Below are positions 44,433-51,837 of a DNA stretch of 64,000 nt, one piece after another (positions within the stretch are counted from its first letter, which is position 1; every line of letters begins with the position of its first letter). The stretch covers positions 90,800-154,799 of the forward strand of contig JAJTGY010000010.1 in NCBI GenBank assembly GCA_021298015.1, written 5' to 3'. A model generated the notes under the pieces. It searched no databases. It worked only from the letters and a program-made list of their open reading frames with translations, and had not been told where the DNA came from. Both the position numbers and the translations under genes were made by a program. Source of the stretch: Flammeovirgaceae bacterium. Its GTDB lineage: Bacteria > Bacteroidota > Bacteroidia > Cytophagales > Cyclobacteriaceae.

Positions 44433-45908
44433 ATGGCCGCTGGCAGTTCTTTCTCTTCTAAATCTGATTCAAACATTCAATCAACCAAACCGCAGCTTAG
44501 TTTTTGGCAGATCTGGAACATCAGCTTCGGGTTTCTGGGCGTACAGTTTGGATTTGCCTTGCAAAATGCCAACGTCAGCCGGATACTCGGTGACTTAGGT
44601 GCCGACTTACACTCACTCTCCCTGTTTTGGTTGGCGGCTCCGGTTACCGGCCTTATCGTTCAACCCATTATTGGCGGAGCTTCGGACAACACCTGGAATT
44701 TTCTCGGCAGGCGCGGGCCATTCATACTGGGCGGTGCCATTTTCGCAACACTAGGCATGGTGTTGATGCCTAATGCACCGCTTTTCATAAAGTTTGTTGC
44801 GCCCATGGTTTTTGGCGGTATCATGTTTGCCCTGATGGATGGCGCTTTCAATGTTACGATGCAACCGTTTCGGGCTCTGGTAGCCGACATGCTTCCGGTT
44901 AAGCAGCGTAACCTCGGCTATTCGGTACAATCGTTGCTCATCAACACAGGCGCTGTTATCGGTTCCATTCTTCCGTTTCTTCTCACGAACGTAGTGGGGC
45001 TGGAAAATGCCTCGAAAGCCGGTGAAGTAGCGCCAACCGTAGTGTGGTCGTTTTACATTGGCGGCACGGTGCTGCTGGGATCCGTACTCTGGACAATCAT
45101 CTCCACCAAAGAGTACCCACCGGATCAGTTTCACTCCTTTCAGGAAGAAGAAAAGACCGAGACAAAGCAGGAGGCTGCCCCGGAGGGCAGTTTCGTTTCG
45201 CGGGTTATCCAACTCATTAAAGATGCTCCCGTCACCATGAAGCAATTGGCTATCGTGCAGTTCTTCTCGTGGTTTGCGCTGTATCTGATGTGGGTGTACA
45301 CCACGCCCGCAGTAGGTCAGGCCCTTTGGGGGATTGATGCTGAGTTCTATAACATGGACAAGGCGCTCATTCCCGCAGACGTTTTAAAAAAGATGGGAAG
45401 TGCAGGCGACTGGGTTGGGATTTTGTTTGCCGCCTACTCGTTGTTTGCGGCCATCTATTCCGGTTTCCTCGGGCGGCTCGCAGACCGGTTTGGCCGGAAA
45501 ACAGTTTATGGTTTATCATTATTGGCCGGTGGCCTGGGTTATCTTTCCGTGCTGTTCATCAGTCCGGGCGAGATGGTTTCAGTCAATCTGCTGATCACCA
45601 CAGCCGAGGTGCCCGCTGGCGGACTGATCTGGATCTTCTCTATGGCCGGTATTGGTATTGCCTGGGCAGCCATTCTGGCGATGCCGTACGCCATTCTTTC
45701 GAACGCACTTCCCAAAACCAAAATGGGGATCTATATGGGCATTTTCAACTTTACCATCGCTGGGCCTCAGATCATCAGCGGCCTGCTGGGCGGCAGCATA
45801 ATTGCCTACCTGTTTGATGGCAATGCCGTGATGATGTTGATGATTGCCGGTGTGGCCATGTTGTTGGGTGCAGCCAGCGTTAATTTTGTAAAGGAAGCCG
45901 TTCGATGA
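44433..45908 (+). CDS. MFS sugar transporter, SLC45-like (maltose locus)
   Basis: 491 residues, about 12 transmembrane helices. The N-terminal half contains APVTGLIVQPIIGGASDNTWNFLGRRGPF, the cytoplasmic loop has a charged stretch near residues 230-250, and a LADRFGRK-type loop (GRLADRFGRKTVYG) lies in the second half. It is a paralogue of the MFS protein at 8930-10261. It should carry maltose or maltodextrin across the inner membrane once the Sus and lipoprotein enzymes have processed them. The gene starts 5 nt after the GH13 stop, and a 132-bp gap with hairpins follows before the esterase. Confidence 0.9.
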   Translation: MAAGSSFSSKSDSNIQSTKPQLSFWQIWNISFGFLGVQFGFALQNANVSRILGDLGADLHSLSLFWLAAPVTGLIVQPIIGGASDNTWNFLGRRGPFILGGAIFATLGMVLMPNAPLFIKFVAPMVFGGIMFALMDGAFNVTMQPFRALVADMLPVKQRNLGYSVQSLLINTGAVIGSILPFLLTNVVGLENASKAGEVAPTVVWSFYIGGTVLLGSVLWTIISTKEYPPDQFHSFQEEEKTETKQEAAPEGSFVSRVIQLIKDAPVTMKQLAIVQFFSWFALYLMWVYTTPAVGQALWGIDAEFYNMDKALIPADVLKKMGSAGDWVGILFAAYSLFAAIYSGFLGRLADRFGRKTVYGLSLLAGGLGYLSVLFISPGEMVSVNLLITTAEVPAGGLIWIFSMAGIGIAWAAILAMPYAILSNALPKTKMGIYMGIFNFTIAGPQIISGLLGGSIIAYLFDGNAVMMLMIAGVAMLLGAASVNFVKEAVR

Positions 45909-45973
45909 TTTGATATCATGAAATCGCCAATAAGGTGCCCTACACCCGAAAACATGATCAATAGGGCGATTCC

Positions 45974-46012
45974 ATGCCTGCGTGGCGAAATGCCACTACG
46001 GCATGCAGGCAT
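45974..46012. repeat. Interrupted inverted repeat between MFS and esterase genes
   Basis: ATGCCTGC (45974-45981) pairs with GCAGGCAT (46005-46012), and inside it GTGGC pairs with GCCAC across GAAAT. The loop contains an unpaired TACGGCAT. There is no T-run after it, so it is not a good terminator; it may be an mRNA stability element or a repeat of another kind. A weaker GCCCTA/TAGGGC pair surrounds the preceding 30 bp. Confidence 0.55.
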
Positions 46013-46040
46013 TTGACCTTTAGGAAAAAAATATTAACAC

Positions 46041-47243
46041 ATGAAAAGATTAATCTGGTTGGGCATATTCTCCGCGTGTTTCTTCGGAACGCCCACCGGG
46101 TTTGCGCAAGACTACAGCGAGTTCGTCTCCACGTTTCAGCAAATTCAGTCAATCGATTCCACAACCCGAGCGAACACCTGGAGTAAATTGACCCATTCGC
46201 AACAGGTGCCATTTGTCCGGCACGACTCGGTTGTGTTTTTTTTCAAAGGCGATGCGCGAAGTGTTTCCTGGATGGGCGACTTCAACGGTTGGGGATACGA
46301 CAAGAATTTCAACAACAAGGGCAAACGAATCTCCAACACCGATATATGGTATTTGAAAGCCTCCTTTCCCCGGGACGCACGCCTGGACTACAAGATTTTG
46401 ATCAACGACACGGACTGGATTATCGATCCTTACAATCCTCACCAGCAATGGTCAGGCGTGGGCGGAGGCAGCCCGAATTCGGAACTGCGCATGCCGGAGT
46501 GGAGGGAAGATCCGGTGTTAACTCCGCGGACCGAAGTGCCAAAAGGCTCAGTAACATCCGACTTACTTTTCACCAGCAAGGTACTCGGCTATCAAATCAC
46601 GTACAACGTATACGTGCCAGCCAATTACGCGAGCTTGGGCAAACTGCCCGTAATCTATGTTACCGATGGTTACGAATACATGCACCCGAAGATGGGTAAC
46701 ATGCTTACGGTTCTGGACAACCTGATTGCCGACAAAAAAATCAAGCCGGTTGCAGCTGTCTTCATCGATCACCGGGAGCCGATCAACCGGTCGAATAACA
46801 GACGCATGACCGAGTTGGCGATGAATCCGCGTTATGCTGATTTCATCACCCATGAATTCCTGCCGTTCATTGAAAAGAACTATCCGGTCGAAACCACACC
46901 CAACAGCCGGGCCATTCTGGGTACTTCTATGGGCGGCCTCACAGCAGCCTACCTGGCCTTTTCGCAAAATGCCCAATTTGGTATGGCCGGCATTCAGTCG
47001 CCCGCGTTTTGGACGAAACCTCAGATTTACGAACTCTGCAAAAACCCGGAAAATCCGACTTTGAAAGTGTATTTGTCTACCGGCACCGTGAACGATACCT
47101 TTCGCGAAACGGAAAAGATGAAAGAAATCTTAAGCGCTACCGCGTGCCAGTTTGAGTACAAACAGGTAAATGAAGGTCACAGTTGGGGAAACTGGCGCAA
47201 CTTGATCGATGATGTGCTTGTGAGTTTCTTCGGGCTGAAATGA
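46041..47243 (+). CDS. Secreted esterase (PF00756 type) with N-terminal E-set domain
   Basis: 400 residues with a Sec signal peptide (cleavage near GFAQDYS). Residues about 60-140 form an early-set/CBM48-like domain (FFKGDARSVSWMGDFNGWG). The alpha/beta-hydrolase fold follows, as in enterochelin esterases and feruloyl/acetyl esterases of the Esterase D group. Nucleophile S296 lies in GTSMGG and H380 in EGHSWGNW; the acid is likely Asp in TGTVNDTFRE. It closes the starch operon. It may remove acyl groups from sugar substrates, but no substrate is evident; a glycan-ester role is guessed from the E-set domain and location. Confidence 0.88.
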   Translation: MKRLIWLGIFSACFFGTPTGFAQDYSEFVSTFQQIQSIDSTTRANTWSKLTHSQQVPFVRHDSVVFFFKGDARSVSWMGDFNGWGYDKNFNNKGKRISNTDIWYLKASFPRDARLDYKILINDTDWIIDPYNPHQQWSGVGGGSPNSELRMPEWREDPVLTPRTEVPKGSVTSDLLFTSKVLGYQITYNVYVPANYASLGKLPVIYVTDGYEYMHPKMGNMLTVLDNLIADKKIKPVAAVFIDHREPINRSNNRRMTELAMNPRYADFITHEFLPFIEKNYPVETTPNSRAILGTSMGGLTAAYLAFSQNAQFGMAGIQSPAFWTKPQIYELCKNPENPTLKVYLSTGTVNDTFRETEKMKEILSATACQFEYKQVNEGHSWGNWRNLIDDVLVSFFGLK

Positions 47244-47343
47244 TGCGTGAGATGTGCCCACCAGCCAGTTATCACGTAATTACCAAATTTCGGTATTTTC
47301 GCATGTTTCGAAGCTTGCCATATTGCTTGTTTTAGCTAAACCC

Positions 47344-48459
47344 ATGATTACGCGTTTACCCTCCTTTTTGCTATTCAGCCTGGCGCTTTTGTTAAGCGGT
47401 GCATGTTCTTCCGGCAAAAAAGCTTTTGAGCGAGGCGACTATTATGATGCCGTGTTACAGGCGGTGAATCGCCTGCGGCAAAAGCCCGATCACAAAAAAT
47501 CCATAGAAGTACTGAAACTGAGCTACATGGCCGCAGTGGAGTATCTGGAGAATGACGCACAAAACCAAATCACTTCCAACGCCAATTTCAAATGGCGAAA
47601 TGCGGTGAGCAACTATGAAAAGATCAACAACCTGTATGAGCAAATCCGCACGTCACCGGGCGCCCAGAAAGTGATTACCAACCCTGTCAACCGGTATAAA
47701 GAGTTGAATGACCTGAAACAAAAAGCAGCAGCCGAAACCTACGAAGCGGGCATTCAGTACATGATGAAAAATACTCGCCAGGATGCCAAGCAGGCGTACT
47801 TTTTGTTTACCGAAGCCAACGGCTACTCACCCGGTTATCGCGAATCTATTGAAATGCGGGATCAGGCTAAGTTCGATGCCACGCTACGCGTTGTGGTAGA
47901 ACCCATGCTCGATAACTCGCATGGTTGGGACTTTGAATCGGCTGTGTTTGGCGCACGACTCAATGAGTTTGTGAAGTTCTACACGCCCGACCAGGCGCAG
48001 CGCGACAGCCTTAAACGCATTGACCAATTTCTCCGCATCTCATTTAATGGCTATCAGGAAAGCAGGCCCAACGTAACCAAGAGATCCGAATCCTATGCGG
48101 ATAGCGTAAAGACAGGCGAAAAAACAGTGGGTGGTCAAAAAGTACCGGTTTATCAAAAGGTTTCCGGCCAGGCAACCATTTACGAGAAGACGATTACGAG
48201 CCGCGGTTCCGTGAGGCTGGAAGTGGTTGACGCGCAGAGCCGTACCAAGATCAGCAGTGATGAGGTAATGACCAACGAAGCCTGGCGCGACTCCTGGGCG
48301 CAGTGCGGTGGCGATGCGCGGGCCATTCCGCAGGGGATAAAACGACTTTGCGAGAAGCGTGAGCCGTACATGGAACGAAACTTCTTGCTGAATCAGGTTA
48401 AACGTGAGTTGGACAACAAGCTGGCCAACACGCTGAGTAACTTCTACGCACAATACTAA
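47344..48459 (+). CDS. Lipoprotein of unknown function with helical repeats
   Basis: 371 residues from ATG 47344, which gives a lipoprotein signal MITRLPSFLLFSLALLLSGAC; an earlier in-frame start would add 30 unhelpful residues. The mature protein starts with TPR-like helices (KKAFERGDYYDAVLQAVNRLRQ). A long helical part with Lys/Glu/Gln-rich segments follows, then a C-terminal beta region. I do not recognise a named domain beyond the TPR-like helix pair. It stands alone, 100 bp after the esterase and 96 bp before msrA. Confidence 0.8.
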   Translation: MITRLPSFLLFSLALLLSGACSSGKKAFERGDYYDAVLQAVNRLRQKPDHKKSIEVLKLSYMAAVEYLENDAQNQITSNANFKWRNAVSNYEKINNLYEQIRTSPGAQKVITNPVNRYKELNDLKQKAAAETYEAGIQYMMKNTRQDAKQAYFLFTEANGYSPGYRESIEMRDQAKFDATLRVVVEPMLDNSHGWDFESAVFGARLNEFVKFYTPDQAQRDSLKRIDQFLRISFNGYQESRPNVTKRSESYADSVKTGEKTVGGQKVPVYQKVSGQATIYEKTITSRGSVRLEVVDAQSRTKISSDEVMTNEAWRDSWAQCGGDARAIPQGIKRLCEKREPYMERNFLLNQVKRELDNKLANTLSNFYAQY

Positions 48460-48555
48460 CCGGCCACCTCAGCCGCTAACCGGATTTTCGTCTGCGGGCC
48501 GACAAAATGCTCACTTGATAAAACTTTTGAGCGGAGAACCCGGTTATACACACGT

Positions 48556-49176
48556 ATGCAAAAATTGACTATCGGCCCGGTTCTTCTTATGCTTTTCGCA
48601 TCCACCGGGCTGTTCGCACAAGCTAATTCAACCAAAATGAAAGAGTTACAAACCGCCACGTTGGGCGGTGGTTGCTTCTGGTGTACGGAAGCCGTTTTCC
48701 TCGAACTAAAAGGAGTAGAATCGGTGGTATCCGGTTATTCAGGCGGCAAAGTAAAGAATCCCACCTATCGCGAAGTATGTTCGGGACTCACCGGCCATGC
48801 TGAGGTGATTCAGATTAAGTTCGACCCGGCCGTAGTAACCTACGAGGAAATCCTTGAGGTATTCTTCAACACCCACGACCCTACAACGTTAAACAAACAG
48901 GGGGCAGACGAGGGTACGCAATACCGTTCGGTGGTATTTTACCATAATGAAGAGCAGAAGCAGATCGCGGAAGCCTACAAAAAGCAACTGAATGCCAGCA
49001 AGTTATTCCGGCAACCCATTGTGACTGAAATTAGCTCATTTTCAGTGTTTTACCCGGCTGAAGACTACCACCGGAATTACTATGCGCTAAACCCCGAACA
49101 GGGTTACTGTCAGTACGTTGTGCGTCCTAAAGTGGAGAAGTTTCGCAAGCAGTACAGTGCCCGGTTGAAAAAATAG
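48556..49176 (+). CDS. msrA: Exported peptide-methionine (S)-S-oxide reductase
   Basis: 206 residues. A cleavable signal peptide ([22 protein letters not shown]) precedes the MsrA domain, with catalytic C40 in [10 protein letters not shown], then [11 protein letters not shown] and [11 protein letters not shown]. It reduces methionine-S-oxide in oxidised proteins; the signal peptide puts it in the periplasm. A matching MsrB lipoprotein follows, with a terminator between them, so they are probably two transcription units or partly read through. The recycling Cys of the family is not obvious at the C-terminus, so an outside thiol donor may be needed. Confidence 0.94.
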   Translation: MQKLTIGPVLLMLFASTGLFAQANSTKMKELQTATLGGGCFWCTEAVFLELKGVESVVSGYSGGKVKNPTYREVCSGLTGHAEVIQIKFDPAVVTYEEILEVFFNTHDPTTLNKQGADEGTQYRSVVFYHNEEQKQIAEAYKKQLNASKLFRQPIVTEISSFSVFYPAEDYHRNYYALNPEQGYCQYVVRPKVEKFRKQYSARLKK

Positions 49177-49261
49177 GCATTAACAAATTTTTAATGATTT
49201 CGCCCGCAACTTCTGACCCCTCCGCCCGTTATATAAGCAAGAGTAGAGCAAATCTTCTCAT

Positions 49262-49279
49262 AGGTTTAGGTTTAGGTAA
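49262..49279. repeat. Short TTAGGT direct repeats
   Basis: The sequence AGGTTTAGGTTTAGGTAA has three 6-bp steps (TTTAGG period). It lies in the gap between msrA and the terminator. It is short and could be chance. Confidence 0.35.
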
Positions 49280-49284
49280 CAAAG

Positions 49285-49313
49285 AACCCCTCAGGCGGAG
49301 GGGTTTTTTGCTT
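49285..49313 (+). terminator. Rho-independent terminator after msrA
   Basis: AACCCCTC pairs with GAGGGGTT around a 5-nt loop and is followed by TTTT then G and TTTT. The 8-bp, GC-rich stem and T-run make a strong terminator on the plus strand. It lies 109 bp after the msrA stop and 43 bp before the msrB start. Confidence 0.85.
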
Positions 49314-49355
49314 TTCAGAGCTTTTGAATTCAACCGGTTCTCCTCCATCACTACC

Positions 49356-49841
49356 ATGAAGTATTCCACCCTACTCCTCCTTTTTGTTTTCGCACTCACT
49401 GCCTGCGGCCAGAACGGAAAAAACAAAACATCCGGTAGCGAACCCAAGTATCCGGTAAGCAAACCCGAAGCCGAATGGAAAAAGCAGTTAACACCCATGC
49501 AATTCTATATTCTTCGCCAGAAGGGCACGGAGCAGGCTTTTACGGGCGAGTACTGGGACAACCACGACAAAGGCATTTATCACTGTGCCGGTTGCCAGCA
49601 GCCGCTATTTGGCAGCGATACTAAGTTTGAATCGGGCACCGGGTGGCCTAGCTTTTTCCAACCCGTGCAGGCCGAAGTGGTCAAACTGGTGCCCGACACG
49701 AGCTATGGCATGGTGCGCGATGAAGTCGTGTGCAGCCGTTGTGGCGGCCACCTCGGCCACGTGTTCGATGACGGCCCCAAACCCACCGGCCTTCGGTACT
49801 GCCTGAACTCGGCCAGTCTTAGTTTTGTGAAGGCGAAATAA
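49356..49841 (+). CDS. msrB: Peptide-methionine (R)-S-oxide reductase, lipoprotein
   Basis: 161 residues from ATG 49356, giving the lipoprotein signal [17 protein letters not shown] (Cys17); in-frame upstream reading passes through the terminator and is rejected. The MsrB zinc site uses CAGC and CSRCGGH, and the catalytic Cys lies in RYCLNSAS. It reduces the R-epimer of methionine sulfoxide at the membrane, completing what MsrA does for the S-epimer. Both repair enzymes are therefore extracytoplasmic in this organism, a role linked to oxidant damage outside the cell. Confidence 0.93.
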   Translation: MKYSTLLLLFVFALTACGQNGKNKTSGSEPKYPVSKPEAEWKKQLTPMQFYILRQKGTEQAFTGEYWDNHDKGIYHCAGCQQPLFGSDTKFESGTGWPSFFQPVQAEVVKLVPDTSYGMVRDEVVCSRCGGHLGHVFDDGPKPTGLRYCLNSASLSFVKAK

Positions 49842-49856
49842 CACCCCGTTAACCAG

Positions 49857-49887
49857 TTGCGGGGGTAACCGTGTGGTGGTAAACTTG
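49857..49887 (+). promoter_or_regulatory. Putative promoter of pdxH
   Basis: TTG at 49857-49859 and TAAACTTG at 49880-49887 are 20 bp apart, the usual spacing for -33/-7 elements. The -7 box has one mismatch to TAnnTTTG. The coding start is only 4 nt after the box, so the leader would be very short. Confidence 0.4.
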
Positions 49888-49891
49888 CTGC

Positions 49892-50560
49892 ATGAACATC
49901 CTCCGCGGCAAGTCGATTCGGCAACTGGTCGCCAATTTTCGAAACGAGTACATTACCCATGGCCTTGACGAAAGTCGAATGGCGGGCGATCCGATTGAGC
50001 AGTTTGAAACCTGGTTCCACGAAGCAGTGAAAGCCAGGCTGCCGGAGCCCAACGCGATGCATCTCGCAACCGTCAGTCCCCAGGGTGCACCCTCCGGGCG
50101 TTTTATGTTGCTCAAAGGATTTGACGACCAGGGATTTCAGTTTTACACCCATTACAACAGTCGCAAAGGCCATGAACTTGCGGAAAATCCCCAGGCAGCC
50201 ATAACCTTCTTGTGGATGGAGCTATTTCGCTCGGTGCGGATTGAGGGTACGATAGCCCCGCTGCCGGCCAGCCAATCGGACGAGTATTTCCAAAGCCGCC
50301 CGCGGTCAAGTCAGCTGGGTGCCTGGGCCTCGGCCCAAAGCCGACCACTAACCAGCCGCGCAGAACTGGATCAACGCTTTCGCGAACTGGAGAAGAAATT
50401 TGCAGGACAACCCATACCGCGCCCTGCCACGTGGGGCGGCTATTTACTAACACCATTGCGTATCGAATTCTGGCAGGGCCGCGCCAGCCGCTTGCACGAC
50501 CGCATTGTGTACACAAAGGGAACGGAGGGTGACTGGAAGCGCGAAAGGCTTAATCCATAG
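49892..50560 (+). CDS. pdxH: Pyridoxamine 5'-phosphate oxidase
   Basis: 222 residues, normal for PdxH. It makes pyridoxal 5'-phosphate from pyridoxine or pyridoxamine phosphate using FMN and oxygen. FMN-contact residues are in RFMLLKGFD and FYTHYNSRKGHEL, substrate residues lie in the SSQLGAWAS segment, and RASRLHDR is the C-terminal signature. The start follows 50 bp after msrB. Its stop precedes LhgO by 47 bp. It is a housekeeping cofactor gene and has no visible tie to the sugar loci. Confidence 0.96.
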   Translation: MNILRGKSIRQLVANFRNEYITHGLDESRMAGDPIEQFETWFHEAVKARLPEPNAMHLATVSPQGAPSGRFMLLKGFDDQGFQFYTHYNSRKGHELAENPQAAITFLWMELFRSVRIEGTIAPLPASQSDEYFQSRPRSSQLGAWASAQSRPLTSRAELDQRFRELEKKFAGQPIPRPATWGGYLLTPLRIEFWQGRASRLHDRIVYTKGTEGDWKRERLNP

Positions 50561-50584
50561 TCGCGACAAACCAGCCAGATCGCC

Positions 50585-50592
50585 TATTTTTG
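50585..50592 (+). promoter_or_regulatory. -7 promoter element of lhgO
   Basis: TATTTTTG matches TAnnTTTG. It overlaps the earlier TTG start candidate (50590) and so favours the GTG at 50608 as the translation start. No clean -33 TTTG is seen 20 bp upstream. Confidence 0.45.
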
Positions 50593-50607
50593 AAAAATTT
50601 CTCAAAC

Positions 50608-51807
50608 GTGAAGTACGATGCGCTCATAGTTGGCGGTGGTATTGTGGGACTGGCCACCGCACTGCAATTGCAAAAGGAAAAACCCGGCCTCAAACTGGCT
50701 GTTCTTGAAAAAGAAAACGAACTGGCCCGCCACCAAACCGGTAACAACAGCGGGGTCATTCACTCAGGTGTTTACTACAAACCCGGCAGCCTGAAGGCCA
50801 GGAACTGCATCCGCGGTTACGAACTACTCCTGGCTTTTTGCCGCGAACACCACGTGCCCTTCGAACTTTGCGGGAAGGTGATTGTGGCTACCGAACAGCA
50901 CGAACTGCCATTACTGGAAAACCTGTATCAACGCGGCCTGCAAAACGGCCTGAATCAGATCAGGCGCATAACTCCGGATGAAATAAAATCCTATGAGCCC
51001 TACGTGGCCGGACTTGCCGGCATTCATGTGCCGTATACCGGCATAGTGGACTACAAACGCGTGGCCGAAATGTATGGCGAGCTGATTCGGGCGCAGGGTG
51101 GCGAGATCTTCCTCGGACAAAAAGTGACGGGTCTGCAAGAATCCAGTAACACGCTGGAAGTTGTTACAGCCGACCGAACCTTCGCCACCCGTTTGCTCAT
51201 CAACTGTGCCGGACTTTACTCCGACAAAATTGCAGCCCTCTCCTTTCCGCAGCTCAACGTGCGTATTGTGCCGTTCCGCGGTGAGTATTACAAGTTGCGA
51301 CCTGAAAAAGAGTATCTGGTGCGCACGCTGATTTACCCGGTGCCCGACCCGAATTTTCCCTTTCTGGGTGTTCATTTTACCCGTATGGCCCGCGGTGGCG
51401 TAGAAGCCGGGCCCAATGCGGTTCTTGCGTTTAGCCGCGAGGGTTATACGAAATCCAACATCAACCTGCGCGAGTTGGGCGAAACGCTCGCCTGGCCGGG
51501 ATTTCAAAAAGTAGCGGCCAAATACTGGCGCACCGGGCTGGGCGAAATGTACCGGTCATTCAGCAAAGCTGCGTTTACCAAAGCGCTGCAAAAGCTCATT
51601 CCCGAAATACAGGAATCCGATTTGATCGAAGGTGGTGCAGGCGTTCGGGCGCAGGCTTGCGACAGCGAGGGCGGTCTGGTCGATGATTTTTTGATTCTGG
51701 AAGGGAAGAATGTAATCAACGTGTGCAACGCCCCGTCCCCCGCGGCCACTTCATCCCTGGCCATTGGCGAAACGGTCAGCAAGCTGGCGGTTGGGCGACT
51801 CAACTAG
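50608..51807 (+). CDS. lhgO: L-2-hydroxyglutarate oxidase
   Basis: 399 residues from GTG 50608 (VKYDALIVGGGIVG); a TTG six codons earlier lies in the promoter element. The FAD-binding motif GGGIVGLATALQLQ at the N-terminus, GNNSGVIHSGVYYKPGSLKA just after it, and the C-terminal VRAQACDSEGGLVDDFLI match the LhgO family. It oxidises L-2-hydroxyglutarate to 2-oxoglutarate with electrons passed to quinone, at the membrane. It is a metabolite-repair or lysine-catabolism function. The gene converges on the SprB-type adhesin with a 30-bp gap and no obvious terminator. Confidence 0.92.
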   Translation: MKYDALIVGGGIVGLATALQLQKEKPGLKLAVLEKENELARHQTGNNSGVIHSGVYYKPGSLKARNCIRGYELLLAFCREHHVPFELCGKVIVATEQHELPLLENLYQRGLQNGLNQIRRITPDEIKSYEPYVAGLAGIHVPYTGIVDYKRVAEMYGELIRAQGGEIFLGQKVTGLQESSNTLEVVTADRTFATRLLINCAGLYSDKIAALSFPQLNVRIVPFRGEYYKLRPEKEYLVRTLIYPVPDPNFPFLGVHFTRMARGGVEAGPNAVLAFSREGYTKSNINLRELGETLAWPGFQKVAAKYWRTGLGEMYRSFSKAAFTKALQKLIPEIQESDLIEGGAGVRAQACDSEGGLVDDFLILEGKNVINVCNAPSPAATSSLAIGETVSKLAVGRLN

Positions 51808-51837
51808 GCGACAATGCGGGAGGACATGATTGTTTTC

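Noticed and set aside
47254-47343. Extended start of the helical lipoprotein
   Set aside because: The extension is not signal-like; the lipoprotein signal begins at ATG 47344.
49262-49279. TTAGGT repeats near msrA as part of the heptamer family
   Set aside because: The period is 6 bp, only three units, and they lack the TATTAGG unit; likely unrelated.
49194-49355. Longer start for MsrB reading from 49194
   Set aside because: The extension runs through the terminator hairpin and hides the lipoprotein signal; ATG 49356 is better.
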